A stretch of DNA of 64,000 bases, from assembly GCA_963706425.1 (NCBI GenBank), contig CAVPMN010000003.1:124001-188000 (forward strand). The letters are read 5' to 3'. The notes beneath the pieces are model-generated. The model was given only the letters and a program-made list of their open reading frames with translations, was not told the origin of the DNA and made no database searches. Of this stretch, positions 1 through 10,723 are shown one piece after another. Position numbers and translations under genes: made by a program. Every line of letters starts with the position of its first letter. Within the stretch, counting starts at the first letter, position 1. The DNA is from CAVPMN01 sp963706425 (GTDB lineage Bacteria > Actinomycetota > Acidimicrobiia > Acidimicrobiales > Acidimicrobilacustridaceae).

Positions 1-17
1 CGAATGCGGCCGAACCG

Positions 18-1148
18 ATGTACCTCTACGACACGGCCCGGCGGGAGATCGTCCCGTTCGAGCCGGGCGAGGTCGTCACCATGTACACGTGCGGCATCAC
101 GCCGTACGACGCCACCCACGTCGGGCACGCCGCCGTCTACGTCACCTACGACGTGCTGCAGCGTCGCTTCCGCGACCGCGGCCACGAGACGAGGTGCGTG
201 CGCAACGTCACCGATGTCGACGACGACATCCTGCGCAAGGCGCGCCAACTCGGGGTGCACTACCTCGACCTGGCTGCCGCCGAGATGGCGCGGTTCGACG
301 CCGACATGATCGCCCTCGACGTCATCGAGGCATGGAGCGAGCCCCGCGCCACGTCTGCCATCGCCGACATTCGCGGCTTCATCGGCATGGTGCTCGACCG
401 TGGTCACGCCTATCAGAGCGGCGGCTCGGTCTATTTCGACGTGAGCTCGTTCGAGCGGTTCGGCCAGGTGAGCCACCTGTCTCGAGACGAGATGCTGGTG
501 CTGGCGGCGGAGCGAGGCGGCAATCCCGACGACCCCAACAAGCGCGACCCGCTCGACTTCGTCCTCTGGCAACCGTCGGCCGACGACGAGCCGGCCTGGG
601 AGTCGCTGTGGGGGCCCGGACGGCCGGGCTGGCACATCGAGTGCTCGGCGCTGGCGCTGCGCGAGCTCGACACCACCATCGACCTGCACGGCGGTGGTGC
701 CGACCTGATCTTCCCGCATCACGAGTGCGAGGCCGCCCAATCCGAGGCGGCCACCGGCCAGGTGTTCGTGCGCCACTGGATGCACCAGGCGATGGTGCGG
801 ATGGACGGCGAGAAGATGTCGAAATCACTCGGCAACCTCGTCTTCGTGAGCGATCTGCTCAAGTCGTTCGACCCTCGCGCCATCCGGCTCGGCATCGTGT
901 CGCACCACTATCGCGACAGTTGGGAGTGGGACGACTCCCTCATGCCCCACTCGGCCGACCGGCTCGACCGCTGGTCGGCGGCGTCGCAGGCCGTCGGGGC
1001 GATCGACAGCGAGCAGGCGCTCGCCGAGGTGCGGACGGCACTCGACGCCGACCTCGACACGCCCACGGCCGTGGCCGCCATCGACGGCGCGGTTGCCCGG
1101 GGTGAGGCGGTCACCTCCGCCGCCGCCCTGCTCGGCGTCACCCTCTGA
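18..1148 (+). CDS. mshC: Cysteine:GlcN-Ins ligase MshC (mycothiol biosynthesis)
   Basis: Predicted ATP-dependent ligase joining L-cysteine to GlcN-inositol, the third enzymatic step of mycothiol synthesis, in the cytosol. The frame has a cysteinyl-tRNA-synthetase-type class I fold: CGITPYDATHVGHA near residues 25-38 is the MshC form (CysS usually has CGPTVYD), WHIECSA near 205 and FPHHE near 232 give zinc ligands, and KMSKS lies near 266. At 376 residues without an anticodon-binding tail it fits MshC better than CysS. The ATG at 18 has no visible Shine-Dalgarno and the frame is open to the window edge, so the real start may lie upstream. A short CysS remains the alternative. Confidence 0.72.
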   Translation: MYLYDTARREIVPFEPGEVVTMYTCGITPYDATHVGHAAVYVTYDVLQRRFRDRGHETRCVRNVTDVDDDILRKARQLGVHYLDLAAAEMARFDADMIALDVIEAWSEPRATSAIADIRGFIGMVLDRGHAYQSGGSVYFDVSSFERFGQVSHLSRDEMLVLAAERGGNPDDPNKRDPLDFVLWQPSADDEPAWESLWGPGRPGWHIECSALALRELDTTIDLHGGGADLIFPHHECEAAQSEAATGQVFVRHWMHQAMVRMDGEKMSKSLGNLVFVSDLLKSFDPRAIRLGIVSHHYRDSWEWDDSLMPHSADRLDRWSAASQAVGAIDSEQALAEVRTALDADLDTPTAVAAIDGAVARGEAVTSAAALLGVTL

Positions 1149-1202
1149 CCCTGTTCCGGCCTATCCGGTGACGGGCGGGCGTTCAGGTGACAGACTCCGT
1201 TC

Positions 1203-1991
1203 ATGGCACGTGAGGTCGGGCAGCTCTACTCCATCGCCCGTGCGGTGATGGACCCTTGCTTCCGCTTCCTCTGGCGCATCGAGGTCGACGGGCTCGATCG
1301 GGTGCCGGCCACCGGTGGGGCCATCTTCGCTCCCAACCACCTCTCGGTCATCGACCACTTCGTGCTGGCCGCCTCGCTCCCTCGGCGCATCACCTATGTG
1401 GGCAAGGCCGAGTACATGGACAGCTGGAAGACCAAGTACATCTTCCCCGCCCTCGGCATGATCCCGATCGACCGTTCCGGCGGATCGGCGGCCCAGGCCG
1501 CGCTCGACGCCGCGGCCAAGGTGCTGCACGCCGGCGAGTTCTTCGGCATCTACCCCGAAGGCACTCGCTCCCGCGACGGCCTGCTGCACCGGGGCCACAC
1601 CGGCGTGGCACGGCTCGCGTTGCGCACCGGCGTGCCCATCTTCCCCGTCGGCCTGCAGGGCACCCTCGAGGTCCAGCCTCCCGATGCGTCGATGCCGCGG
1701 CCGTTCCGGATGATGCGCGTGCGCATCGGCCGGCCGATCTCGGTCGACCGCTATCGCGATCGCGCCGACGACCGGCTGGTGCTGCGCCAGATCACCGACG
1801 AGGTGATGTTCGAGATCCGCGAGCTCTCCGGCCAGGACTACGTCGACACCTACGCCACCAAGAAGAGCGAGGATGTTCCGACCGAGACCGGCAAGGTGGC
1901 CCGCCAGGGCGGCAATGGCGTCGGAGCCGACGGAGAGGTCCAGGTAGGCTCCGCCGTCTATGGCCGACCAGATCACGATCACGCTGCCTGA
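1203..1991 (+). CDS. 1-acylglycerol-3-phosphate acyltransferase (PlsC family)
   Basis: Predicted membrane-associated acyltransferase that adds an acyl chain to a lysophosphatidate or similar acceptor in phospholipid synthesis. The catalytic NHLSVID (residues 45-51, the NHx4D motif) and YPEGTRSR (116-123) are both present, and the 262-residue length is usual for the family. The gene overlaps the start of thrS by 32 nt. The last 35 or so residues (after YVDTYATKK) are not recognisable and could partly serve the thrS upstream region. The start at 1203 is the first ATG; a weak -10-like CAGACT lies just upstream. The acyl acceptor cannot be deduced. Confidence 0.85.
   Translation: MAREVGQLYSIARAVMDPCFRFLWRIEVDGLDRVPATGGAIFAPNHLSVIDHFVLAASLPRRITYVGKAEYMDSWKTKYIFPALGMIPIDRSGGSAAQAALDAAAKVLHAGEFFGIYPEGTRSRDGLLHRGHTGVARLALRTGVPIFPVGLQGTLEVQPPDASMPRPFRMMRVRIGRPISVDRYRDRADDRLVLRQITDEVMFEIRELSGQDYVDTYATKKSEDVPTETGKVARQGGNGVGADGEVQVGSAVYGRPDHDHAA
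1945..1950 (+). promoter_or_regulatory. Candidate -10 box of thrS (leaderless type)
   Basis: TAGGCT lies 9 nt before the thrS ATG, inside the end of the preceding acyltransferase gene. No Shine-Dalgarno intervenes, so a transcript starting at or next to the ATG is inferred. Confidence 0.5.
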
Positions 1992-3912
1992 CGGTTCTCC
2001 GAAGCCCCTGCCCGCCGGGTCGACCGCGGGTGATCTCGCAGCGACGATCGGCAAGCGTCTGGCCAAGGCCGCGGTGATCGCCGAGGTCAACGGCGTCGAA
2101 CGCGACCTGGTATGGCCCCTCGCCGACGGCGACACCGTCTCGATCGTCACCGAGACGAGCGACCGCGGGCTCTACACGATCCGCCACTCCACCGCCCACG
2201 TGCTCGCCCAGGCGGTGCTCGACCTGTTCCCCGGGGCCACCTTCGCCATCGGGCCACCGATCGAGAACGGCTTCTACTACGACTTCGAGCTGCCCGACGG
2301 CGGCACGTTCAGCTCCGACGACCTCGACCGCATCGAGGCGCGCATGCGCGAGATCATCGCGGAGCGCCAGCCGTTCATCCGCGACGAGATCCCCGAGGGC
2401 GATGCCCTCGAGCTGTTCCGCGACCACAAGTACAAGTGCGAGATCATCAAGGGCGCCGCCGACGACCCGATGTCGGCCACCGAGACGGGCCTGGTGCGCA
2501 CCTACGAGAACCCGCCTCGGTTCATCGACCTGTGCCGCGGACCGCACGTGCCCGACACGGGTCGCCTCGGGCACTTCAAGCTCACCAAGGTGGCCGGTGC
2601 CTACTGGCGGGGCGACGAGAACGGGCCGATGCTCCAGCGCATCTACGGCACGGCCTGGGACACCGACAAGGCGCTCGCCGAACACCTCCACCGACTCGAG
2701 GAGGCCGAGAAGCGCGATCACCGCAAGCTCGGCGTCGAGCTCGACCTGTTCTCGTTCCCCGACGAGATCGGCTCGGGCCTGGCCGTGTTCCATCCCAAGG
2801 GTGGCGTGGTGCGCCGCCTCATGGAGGACTACAGCCGCACCCGCCACGAGCAGGCGGGCTACGAGTTCGTCTACTCGCCCCACATCACCAAGGCGAACCT
2901 CTTCGAGCAGTCGGGCCATCTCGACTGGTACGCCGAGGGCATGTACCCGGGCATGGAGATGGACGCGGGCACCGACTACTACCTCAAGCCGATGAACTGC
3001 CCGTTCCACATCCTGATCTACAAGAGCCATCTGCGCAGTTATCGCGAGCTGCCGCTGCGGCTCTTCGAGTTCGGCACGGTCTACCGCTACGAGAAGTCCG
3101 GTGTGGTGCACGGCCTCACCCGGGCCCGGGGCTTCACCCAAGACGACGCCCACATCTTCTGCACCAAAGAGCAGATGCTCAGCGAGATCGCCGGCGCGCT
3201 CGAGTTCGTGCTCGGGCTGTTGCGCGACTACGGCCTCGACGAGTTCTACCTCGAGCTGTCGACCAAGCCCGAGGAGAAGGCAGTCGGCAGCGACGCCGAG
3301 TGGGACGAAGCCACCGAGGCGCTGCGCCAGGCGGCGGCCACCCTCGACCTCGAGCTGGTGCTCGACGAGGGCGGGGGAGCGTTCTACGGCCCGAAGATCA
3401 GCGTGCAGGCGAAAGACGCCATCGGCCGCACGTGGCAGATCTCGACGGTGCAGCTCGACTTCCAGCTCCCGCAGCGCTTCGGGTTGGAGTACGTGGGCGC
3501 CGACAACGAGCGGCACACGCCGATCATGATCCACCGGGCGCTGTTCGGCTCGGTCGAGCGGTTCTTCGCCGTGCTGGTCGAGCACTACGCAGGGGCGTTT
3601 CCCGCCTGGCTCGCGCCGGTGCAGGTGCGCGTGCTGCCCGTGCGCGACGACCACGACACCTACGCCCACCGCCTGGTCGATCGGCTGCGCGCCGAAGGGT
3701 TCCGTGCCGACTACGTCGACGCCAACGAGCCGCTCGGCGGACGCATCCGCAAGGCCAAGCTCGAGAAGCTGCCCTACGTGCTGGTCGTCGGCGACGACGA
3801 CGTCGAGCACGGCACGGTGGGCGTCAACCCCCGAGGTGGCGATGTCGAACGCGGCGTGACGGTCGACGACTTCGTCTCGCGGCTCGCGGCCGACGTGCTG
3901 TCGCACGTCTGA
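1960..3912 (+). CDS. thrS: Threonyl-tRNA synthetase
   Basis: Class II synthetase charging tRNA-Thr. In order: N-terminal TGS domain (about 1-65), the HD-type editing domain with HSTAHVLAQ near residue 75, the catalytic core with MNCPFH near 345 and DDAHIFC near 394 (Cys/His zinc-site region), and the C-terminal anticodon-binding domain (about 545-650) with PVRDDH and GGRIRKAK. Length 650 matches the family and the frame is intact. It overlaps the upstream acyltransferase and is followed 11 nt later by the HIT gene, the order seen in mycobacteria (Rv2614c-Rv2613c). Confidence 0.97.
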   Translation: MADQITITLPDGSPKPLPAGSTAGDLAATIGKRLAKAAVIAEVNGVERDLVWPLADGDTVSIVTETSDRGLYTIRHSTAHVLAQAVLDLFPGATFAIGPPIENGFYYDFELPDGGTFSSDDLDRIEARMREIIAERQPFIRDEIPEGDALELFRDHKYKCEIIKGAADDPMSATETGLVRTYENPPRFIDLCRGPHVPDTGRLGHFKLTKVAGAYWRGDENGPMLQRIYGTAWDTDKALAEHLHRLEEAEKRDHRKLGVELDLFSFPDEIGSGLAVFHPKGGVVRRLMEDYSRTRHEQAGYEFVYSPHITKANLFEQSGHLDWYAEGMYPGMEMDAGTDYYLKPMNCPFHILIYKSHLRSYRELPLRLFEFGTVYRYEKSGVVHGLTRARGFTQDDAHIFCTKEQMLSEIAGALEFVLGLLRDYGLDEFYLELSTKPEEKAVGSDAEWDEATEALRQAAATLDLELVLDEGGGAFYGPKISVQAKDAIGRTWQISTVQLDFQLPQRFGLEYVGADNERHTPIMIHRALFGSVERFFAVLVEHYAGAFPAWLAPVQVRVLPVRDDHDTYAHRLVDRLRAEGFRADYVDANEPLGGRIRKAKLEKLPYVLVVGDDDVEHGTVGVNPRGGDVERGVTVDDFVSRLAADVLSHV

Positions 3913-3923
3913 CAGGGAGCACC

Positions 3924-4443
3924 GTGGCGGGCATCGACCACCTCTGGGCCGGCTGGCGCAGCGACTACATCACGTCGGTGGTGTCCGGCGACGCGGCCCT
4001 CGGCACCGACGAGCACGGATCGTTGTTCGAGCGCATCCTCGCGGCGGGCGGCTCGGACGCCGAGACCTATGTCGTGCATCGAGGGCGCGCTCGCCTCGGC
4101 GTTGCTCAACGCCTACCCCTACAACAACGGGCACCTGCTCGTGGTGCCCAACCGGGCGGTGGCGCAACTCGAAGACCTCGAGCCGGCCGAGATGGCGGAG
4201 CTGTGGGTCGAGGTCCGCGACGCCGTCGTCGCACTCAAGGCGGCCTACGGCTGTGAGGGGGTGAACGTCGGGCTCAACCTCGGCGCCGCGGCCGGCGCGG
4301 GTGTGCCCGACCACCTACACGTGCACGTGTTGCCGCGCTGGAGTGGCGACACCAACTTCATGACCGCGGTGGCCGAGACCCGGGTGCTCCCGGAGCCGCT
4401 GGGCGTCACCTGGGAGAAGCTGCACGCCCACTGGCCCGCCTGA
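3924..4443 (+). CDS. HIT-family hydrolase/phosphorylase, frame-broken
   Basis: Histidine-triad nucleotide-binding protein, by position and sequence the relative of the Ap4A phosphorylase Rv2613c of mycobacteria. GTG 3924 follows GGGAG by 5 nt and begins a frame reading to HRG at 4085; the protein then continues one base later as ALASALLNAYPYNNGH. Dropping the base at 4086 restores one frame of about 172 residues. The triad HLHVHV lies near 4310-4327. The Cys-x-x-Cys usually found where this protein has SLFERI is absent. Placed between thrS and, beyond an inserted minus-strand block, pgsA. A sequence error explains the break better than decay because both halves are well conserved. Confidence 0.8.
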
Positions 4444-4487
4444 CCTGCGCCTGCGTGCGGACCTCGTCGCCCGGCCGGTGTACCGCG

Positions 4488-4537
4488 GTTTCCTCACGAA
4501 CTTCCTCAGGTGCTTGCTGGTGCTCTGCTGAGGAAAC
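4488..4537. repeat. Inverted repeat / possible terminator hairpin
   Basis: The 9-nt arm GTTTCCTCA (4488-4496) is mirrored by TGAGGAAAC (4529-4537) around 32 nt. It lies in the 200-nt gap between the HIT gene and the next start. There is no U-tract, so a terminator role is only a guess. Nothing else was recognised in 4444-4627. Confidence 0.35.
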
Positions 4538-4627
4538 GATCGAGAAAGCCCGGCAGCGCTCGGAAATCGTGTACCCGCTCCGGATCGGATCCGGTGGCCA
4601 GACGTGCGGGTCCCGCCCGCCCGGCAC

Positions 4628-4633
4628 TACCGT
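4628..4633 (+). promoter_or_regulatory. Candidate -10 box, leaderless type
   Basis: TACCGT ends 10 nt before the ATG at 4644, with no Shine-Dalgarno between them. Confidence 0.35.
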
Positions 4634-4643
4634 CGCCCGCGGC

Positions 4644-5201
4644 ATGCCTGACGAGCACCCTGACGACGACCAGCCGGCGAACCCCACCGAACCGTTGTCC
4701 CCCGACGACATCCGCGACGCGCTGCCCGACGATCTGCAGGCGCACGGCTACGTCGGTCCCTACCTCTTCCCGAACAACAACCGCCGGCGCATCCCCGCAG
4801 TCCTCTATTGGATCATCGCCGCGTTCTGCCTCGTGCTGTGGCTCACCGCCGCCGACGACGCGGTACTCATCAACGGCGGCTTCCTGGCCGCCGCCATCGG
4901 CCTGACGCTCATCGGCATCTACAGCTTCGTCACGGGCTGGAACCTGGCCGTCGACGAGCGTGATGCACTCGTGGTGGCGACGCGTCAGGTGGGCTTCCCC
5001 GTGGGCCACGCGTCGGCCCAGATGGGCTGGCGGGGCCTGTTGAGCCGACCGACGTGGCGGATCCTCGTCTATTCGGCCGAGGACCCGCCCGACAAACGCG
5101 GCCTCGTGCTGGTCGACGGCGTCGACGGCGGCGTGGTCGAGTGGTTCGTCGAGGACAACCCCGAGGACTGGTCCGACCTCGACGCCGGCTCCAGCTCGTA
5201 G
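4644..5201 (+). CDS. Two-helix membrane protein of unknown function
   Basis: Not recognised. About 185 residues: an acidic, proline-rich N-terminus, then two hydrophobic helices (IPAVLYWIIAAFCLVLWLTA and NGGFLAAAIGLTLIGIYSF) separated by a short turn, then a soluble C-terminal half of about 90 residues ending in a very acidic tail. A hairpin insertion with both ends on the same side is likely. The open frame extends back to 4455, but the upstream part looks like non-coding sequence, and ATG 4644 has a possible -10 box before it. Confidence 0.55.
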   Translation: MPDEHPDDDQPANPTEPLSPDDIRDALPDDLQAHGYVGPYLFPNNNRRRIPAVLYWIIAAFCLVLWLTAADDAVLINGGFLAAAIGLTLIGIYSFVTGWNLAVDERDALVVATRQVGFPVGHASAQMGWRGLLSRPTWRILVYSAEDPPDKRGLVLVDGVDGGVVEWFVEDNPEDWSDLDAGSSS

Positions 5202-5208
5202 CGCTCGC

Positions 5209-5712
5209 CTAGCGAACCGAGGCGAGCGCCTCGCTCACGCCGTCGAGCCCGTCGTGGCCGACCTGCACGCCGTCGCGCACCACATCGAGCGCGGTGACCT
5301 CGCCACCACCGGCGACGTCGCCGGCGCGGGTCCAGTCGCCGGTGGCCACCCGCTCGATCTCACCGGCGAAGGTCTCGGCCTCGTCGGTGAGCAGGGCCAG
5401 GGCATCGTCGAGCGACTCCGGCGGGTCGGTGTCCCACGCGCGCTGGGACCGATCGGTGACTGCCGGGTGCAGCAGGGGGCGTTCGTCGACGACGAGGCGA
5501 CGAAGCGCATCGCGCAGCACCACCCAGGTGCGGGTCACGTCGGAGAGGACGTGGATCGCGGAGCGACCGTCCGGACCGAGGCGGTGGGCCAGCTCCTCGA
5601 CATCCTCATCGTCGGTGTCCACCGCCAAGGCTTCGCGATAGCGCCGTGGATAGGAGCGGAATGCGACGGCCGCGTCCTGCGGGCTCAGCTTCGAGAGATC
5701 GAGGGGCGCCAT
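5209..5712 (-). CDS. DinB-superfamily protein
   Basis: 167-residue protein resembling the DinB / mycothiol-dependent enzyme four-helix family: RSYPRRYREAL near the N-terminus, an IHVLSDV-type helix near 55-60, then RRLVVDERPLL and a last helix TALDVVRDGVQVGH. The histidine triad that binds metal in active DinB enzymes is not clearly complete, so catalysis is doubtful. It lies 18 nt downstream of the EF-G-like gene on the same strand and is probably cotranscribed. Function unknown. Confidence 0.55.
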   Translation of the reverse strand: MAPLDLSKLSPQDAAVAFRSYPRRYREALAVDTDDEDVEELAHRLGPDGRSAIHVLSDVTRTWVVLRDALRRLVVDERPLLHPAVTDRSQRAWDTDPPESLDDALALLTDEAETFAGEIERVATGDWTRAGDVAGGGEVTALDVVRDGVQVGHDGLDGVSEALASVR

Positions 5713-5730
5713 GGGTGACGACGCTATCGG

Positions 5731-7804
<2,074 letters not shown>

Positions 7805-7900
7805 GTCTGCGCCCCTCCCTGCCTGCACGAAGGTGGCACCCAGCGTATGCGGCTGATCTCAGCCGTGCGCCGGTGGCACCGCTCCGAATCCCCTCGCTGC

Positions 7901-7906
7901 TACGAT
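7901..7906 (+). promoter_or_regulatory. Candidate -10 box of pgsA operon
   Basis: TACGAT in the 138-nt divergent gap between the EF-G-like gene and pgsA. Unlike most starts here, pgsA has a leader of about 30 nt with a CAGGAG Shine-Dalgarno (7931-7936). Confidence 0.4.
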
Positions 7907-7942
7907 CGCAGGCGACCTCTTACCCCGTACCAGGAGCCCCTG

Positions 7943-8641
7943 ATGCTCGACGGACGCTGGCGGGCCAGCTTCGAGAAGGGCCTTCGGCCGGTCGGAGCGA
8001 ACCTTCGCCGCACGGGAATCACCGCTGACCACCTCACCGCGCTGGGCGCGTCCATGAGCGTGGCCGCCGCGGTGGCCATCGGCGCGGGCTATCTGCGCCT
8101 GGGGTTCGCGCTGCTCCTCCTGACGGCGTTGCCCGACGTGCTCGACGGGGCGGTCGCCAAGGCCTCGGGCACCGCGTCGCCACGCGGCGCCTTCTTCGAC
8201 TCGGTGATGGATCGGGTGGCCGACGCGTTCCTCCTCGGCGGGGTCGCGTGGTACCTCGCCGCCACCAGAGGTGGCTACTGGCCCATCCTGCCGCTGGCGG
8301 TGCTGGCGGCCAGCATGCTGATCTCCTACGAGCGGGCCAAGGCGGAGGCCCTCGGCTACGACGCTCGGGGCGGCATCATGGAGCGCGCCGAGCGGCTGGT
8401 GCTGTTGGCCATCGGGTTGCTGTTCGACGCGCTGCTCATCCCCGTGCTGTTCATCATGCTGGCGCTCACGCTCGTCACCGCGGTGCAGCGATTCGTCAAG
8501 GTCTGGCAGCAGGCCAGCGTCGATCGGCCGGTCGTGCAGCCGTCGCGAGAGCGTCGCAGCCGTCGTCGGGCTGCTCGGTCGGGCTGGTCGTCACGCGGCA
8601 CCGCCTCGTGGCAGCGTCGCCTGCGCGATCGCCGGCAGTAG
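7943..8641 (+). CDS. pgsA: CDP-alcohol phosphatidyltransferase (phosphatidylinositol-phosphate synthase type)
   Basis: Integral membrane enzyme predicted to join CDP-diacylglycerol and inositol phosphate, giving the base of PIM lipids. The CDP-alcohol motif runs DVLDGAVAK...G...D...D at about residues 64-86, with all aspartates present; the usual AR in DGxxAR is AK here. Several hydrophobic helices follow, then a basic Arg-rich tail of about 40 residues. ATG 7943 has CAGGAG 6 nt upstream. The next two genes encode the acyltransferase and mannosyltransferase of the same pathway, as in mycobacteria (Rv2612c-Rv2610c), which decides the substrate. Confidence 0.88.
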   Translation: MLDGRWRASFEKGLRPVGANLRRTGITADHLTALGASMSVAAAVAIGAGYLRLGFALLLLTALPDVLDGAVAKASGTASPRGAFFDSVMDRVADAFLLGGVAWYLAATRGGYWPILPLAVLAASMLISYERAKAEALGYDARGGIMERAERLVLLAIGLLFDALLIPVLFIMLALTLVTAVQRFVKVWQQASVDRPVVQPSRERRSRRRAARSGWSSRGTASWQRRLRDRRQ

Positions 8642-8660
8642 CGATCTGACCGCTCCGGCG

Positions 8661-9620
8661 ATGCACCCTGTCGCCCTCGCCTACCAGGCCGGGTATCACT
8701 TCGTGCGCTCGGTGCCCCGGCCGCTGGCCGGTGCCGCCGCGTGGGCGGTCGGCCCGATCGCGGCGCGGGTCTCCCACGAGCGCCGGCTGCTCACCGAGCG
8801 GCATCTGCGGCGGGTCTACGGCGACGACTACGGAGGGGACGACCTCGCCCGTTCGGTCGATGCCACCTTCCGCTCCTACGCCCGCTACTGGGTCGACTCG
8901 TTCCGGCTGCCCGGCATGTCGGACGACGAGCTCGATGCCGGGTTCGGGTTCGAGGGATTCGACCAGCTCATCGAGGCGAGGGAGTCGGGCATCGGCCCGA
9001 TCATCGCCCTGCCCCATCTCGGTGGTTGGGAATGGGCGGCGTTCTGGCTGACCCAGGTGCGAGGCGTGCCGGTCAGCGTGGTGGTCGAACCGGTCGAGCC
9101 GCCGGAGCTGTTCGAGTTCTTCGCCAAGTTCCGCCGTGCCCTCGGCATGACCATCATCCCGCTCGGCCCGGACGCCGGACGCGAGGTGCTGCGGGCCATC
9201 AAGAACCGCGACGTGGTCTGCCTGCTGGCCGATCGGGACATCCCCGGTGACGGCATCCCCGTCGAGTTCTTCGGTGAGCGCACCACCATCCCCGCCGGAC
9301 CGGTCACGCTCGCCCTGCGCACGGGCGCGCCGCTGCTGCCCACCGCCGTGTACTTCCGGGGCGATCGCCACGTGGGGGTCGTGCAGCCCGCGCTCGAGCT
9401 GGAGCGGGAGGGCCGATTCCGCGACGACGTCGCCGCGGGCAGCCAGCGCCTGGCCGGGCGCCTCGAGCAGCTCATCCGGGCTGCGCCCGAGCAGTGGCAT
9501 CTCCAACAGCCCAACTGGCCGAGCGACTACGACGCCCTCGACGCCATCGGCAAACCGCAGCCCCGCCCGGCCTGGATGGACCGCCCGACGGCGCTGGCGG
9601 GCCCGGGCGCCCGCCCATAG
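8661..9620 (+). CDS. patA: Phosphatidylinositol mannoside acyltransferase (PatA/LpxL-like)
   Basis: Lysophospholipid-type acyltransferase predicted to acylate the mannose of PIM1/PIM2 at the inner membrane. The catalytic HLGGWE sits near residues 118-123, followed by VVVEPVEPPELF and LLADRDIPGDG-IPVEFFG, typical of the HtrB/LpxL-PatA family. Length 319 is normal. It sits between pgsA and pimA with short gaps (19 and 10 nt), so one operon is likely. Identification as PatA rather than another LpxL homologue rests on this context. Confidence 0.87.
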   Translation: MHPVALAYQAGYHFVRSVPRPLAGAAAWAVGPIAARVSHERRLLTERHLRRVYGDDYGGDDLARSVDATFRSYARYWVDSFRLPGMSDDELDAGFGFEGFDQLIEARESGIGPIIALPHLGGWEWAAFWLTQVRGVPVSVVVEPVEPPELFEFFAKFRRALGMTIIPLGPDAGREVLRAIKNRDVVCLLADRDIPGDGIPVEFFGERTTIPAGPVTLALRTGAPLLPTAVYFRGDRHVGVVQPALELEREGRFRDDVAAGSQRLAGRLEQLIRAAPEQWHLQQPNWPSDYDALDAIGKPQPRPAWMDRPTALAGPGARP

Positions 9621-9630
9621 CGTGAGGGCG

Positions 9631-10716
9631 ATGCGGATCGGCCTCATCTGTCCCTACAGCCTCACCATTCCGGGTGGCGTGCAGGGTCAGGTGCTCGGCC
9701 TGGCCCGGGCCCTGCGCGAGATGGGCCACGACACCCGAGTCCTCGGCCCCTGCGACGGACCCCCGCCTGATGCCGGCGTCACCCCGCTCGGCAACAGCCT
9801 GCCCACCGCCGCCAACGGATCGGTGGCACCGATCGCACCCGACGTGCCCGCCCAGCTGCGCACCATCCGGGCGCTGCGCGACGAAGCCTTCGACGTGGTC
9901 CACGTGCACGAGCCCCTCGCGCCCGGCCCCACCAACACGGCGCTGCTGTTCAAGTCGCAGCCGCTCGTCGGCACCTTCCACGCCGCGGGCACCAGCGCGG
10001 GCTACCGCTGGCTCAACCCGCTCGTGCGGTGGGGGGCCAACAAGCTCGACCTGCGCTGTGCCGTGTCCGAGGACGCCCGCCAGCTCGCCTTCGAGGCGCT
10101 CGGGGGCACGTACGAGCTGGTGTTCAACGGGGTCGAGGTCGAGCTGTTCGCCAAGGCCGAGCCGTGGCCCACCGAGGGCCCCACCATCTTCTTCATCGGG
10201 CGTCACGAACCGCGCAAGGGCCTCGATGTCCTGCTCGCCGCCATGGCCGAGCTGCCCGCCGACGTGCGTCTCTGGGTAGGCAGCGACGGGCCCGACACCG
10301 CCGAGCTGCGGGCGCGATCGGCGGGCGACCCACGCATCGAGTGGCTCGGTCGGCTGAGCGATGCCGACAAGGCCCGCCGCCTGCGGGGCGCCGACGTCTT
10401 CTGTGCCCCGTCGCTGCGGGGCGAGTCGTTCGGGGTGGTGCTGCTCGAGGCGATGGCATCGGACACGCCGGTGGTGGCCAGTGACCTGCCCGGCTACGCC
10501 AACGTGGCCCGCAAGGGCCGCGATGCCCTGCTGGTGCCGCCCGGGGACGCCTCGGCGCTGGCCCAGGCCTTGCAGCGGGTGCTGTCCGACCGGTCATTGG
10601 CCCAGGAGCTGCAGGTCTCGGGGGAGGCCCGGGCGGCCTCGTTCTCGATGGAGCGGCTGGCCGAGACCTATCTGGGGCTCTACGCGTCCGTGATCGAGGG
10701 TGCCCCCTCGGTATGA
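9631..10716 (+). CDS. pimA: Phosphatidylinositol alpha-mannosyltransferase
   Basis: GT4-family glycosyltransferase moving mannose from GDP-mannose to phosphatidylinositol on the cytosolic face. MRIGLICPYSLTIPGGVQGQ at the start and ADVFCAPSLRGESFGVVLLE near 253-272 match PimA closely; the E-x7-E sugar-nucleotide site lies in the latter segment. Length 361. ATG 9631 was chosen because the open frame above it runs antisense-like through patA and GAGGGCG precedes the ATG. The stop codon overlaps the -10 box proposed for lemA. Confidence 0.93.
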   Translation: MRIGLICPYSLTIPGGVQGQVLGLARALREMGHDTRVLGPCDGPPPDAGVTPLGNSLPTAANGSVAPIAPDVPAQLRTIRALRDEAFDVVHVHEPLAPGPTNTALLFKSQPLVGTFHAAGTSAGYRWLNPLVRWGANKLDLRCAVSEDARQLAFEALGGTYELVFNGVEVELFAKAEPWPTEGPTIFFIGRHEPRKGLDVLLAAMAELPADVRLWVGSDGPDTAELRARSAGDPRIEWLGRLSDADKARRLRGADVFCAPSLRGESFGVVLLEAMASDTPVVASDLPGYANVARKGRDALLVPPGDASALAQALQRVLSDRSLAQELQVSGEARAASFSMERLAETYLGLYASVIEGAPSV

Positions 10717-10717
10717 T
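10712..10717 (+). promoter_or_regulatory. Candidate -10 box of lemA (leaderless type)
   Basis: Near-consensus TATGAT overlapping the pimA stop codon and ending 6 nt before the lemA ATG. Confidence 0.6.
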
Positions 10718-10723
10718 GGCCGA

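Noticed and set aside
18..1148. Cysteinyl-tRNA synthetase
   Set aside because: The CGITPYDATH motif and missing C-terminal anticodon domain favour MshC; kept as the alternative.
1792..3906. 704-codon open frame on the minus strand opposite thrS
   Set aside because: Antisense shadow of a GC-rich gene: Val/Arg/His/Asp-rich, no recognisable domain. The same holds for long minus-strand frames opposite relA (29160-31133), alaS (44845-47490), pdxT/yebC (15412-16914) and carB (62016-63914).
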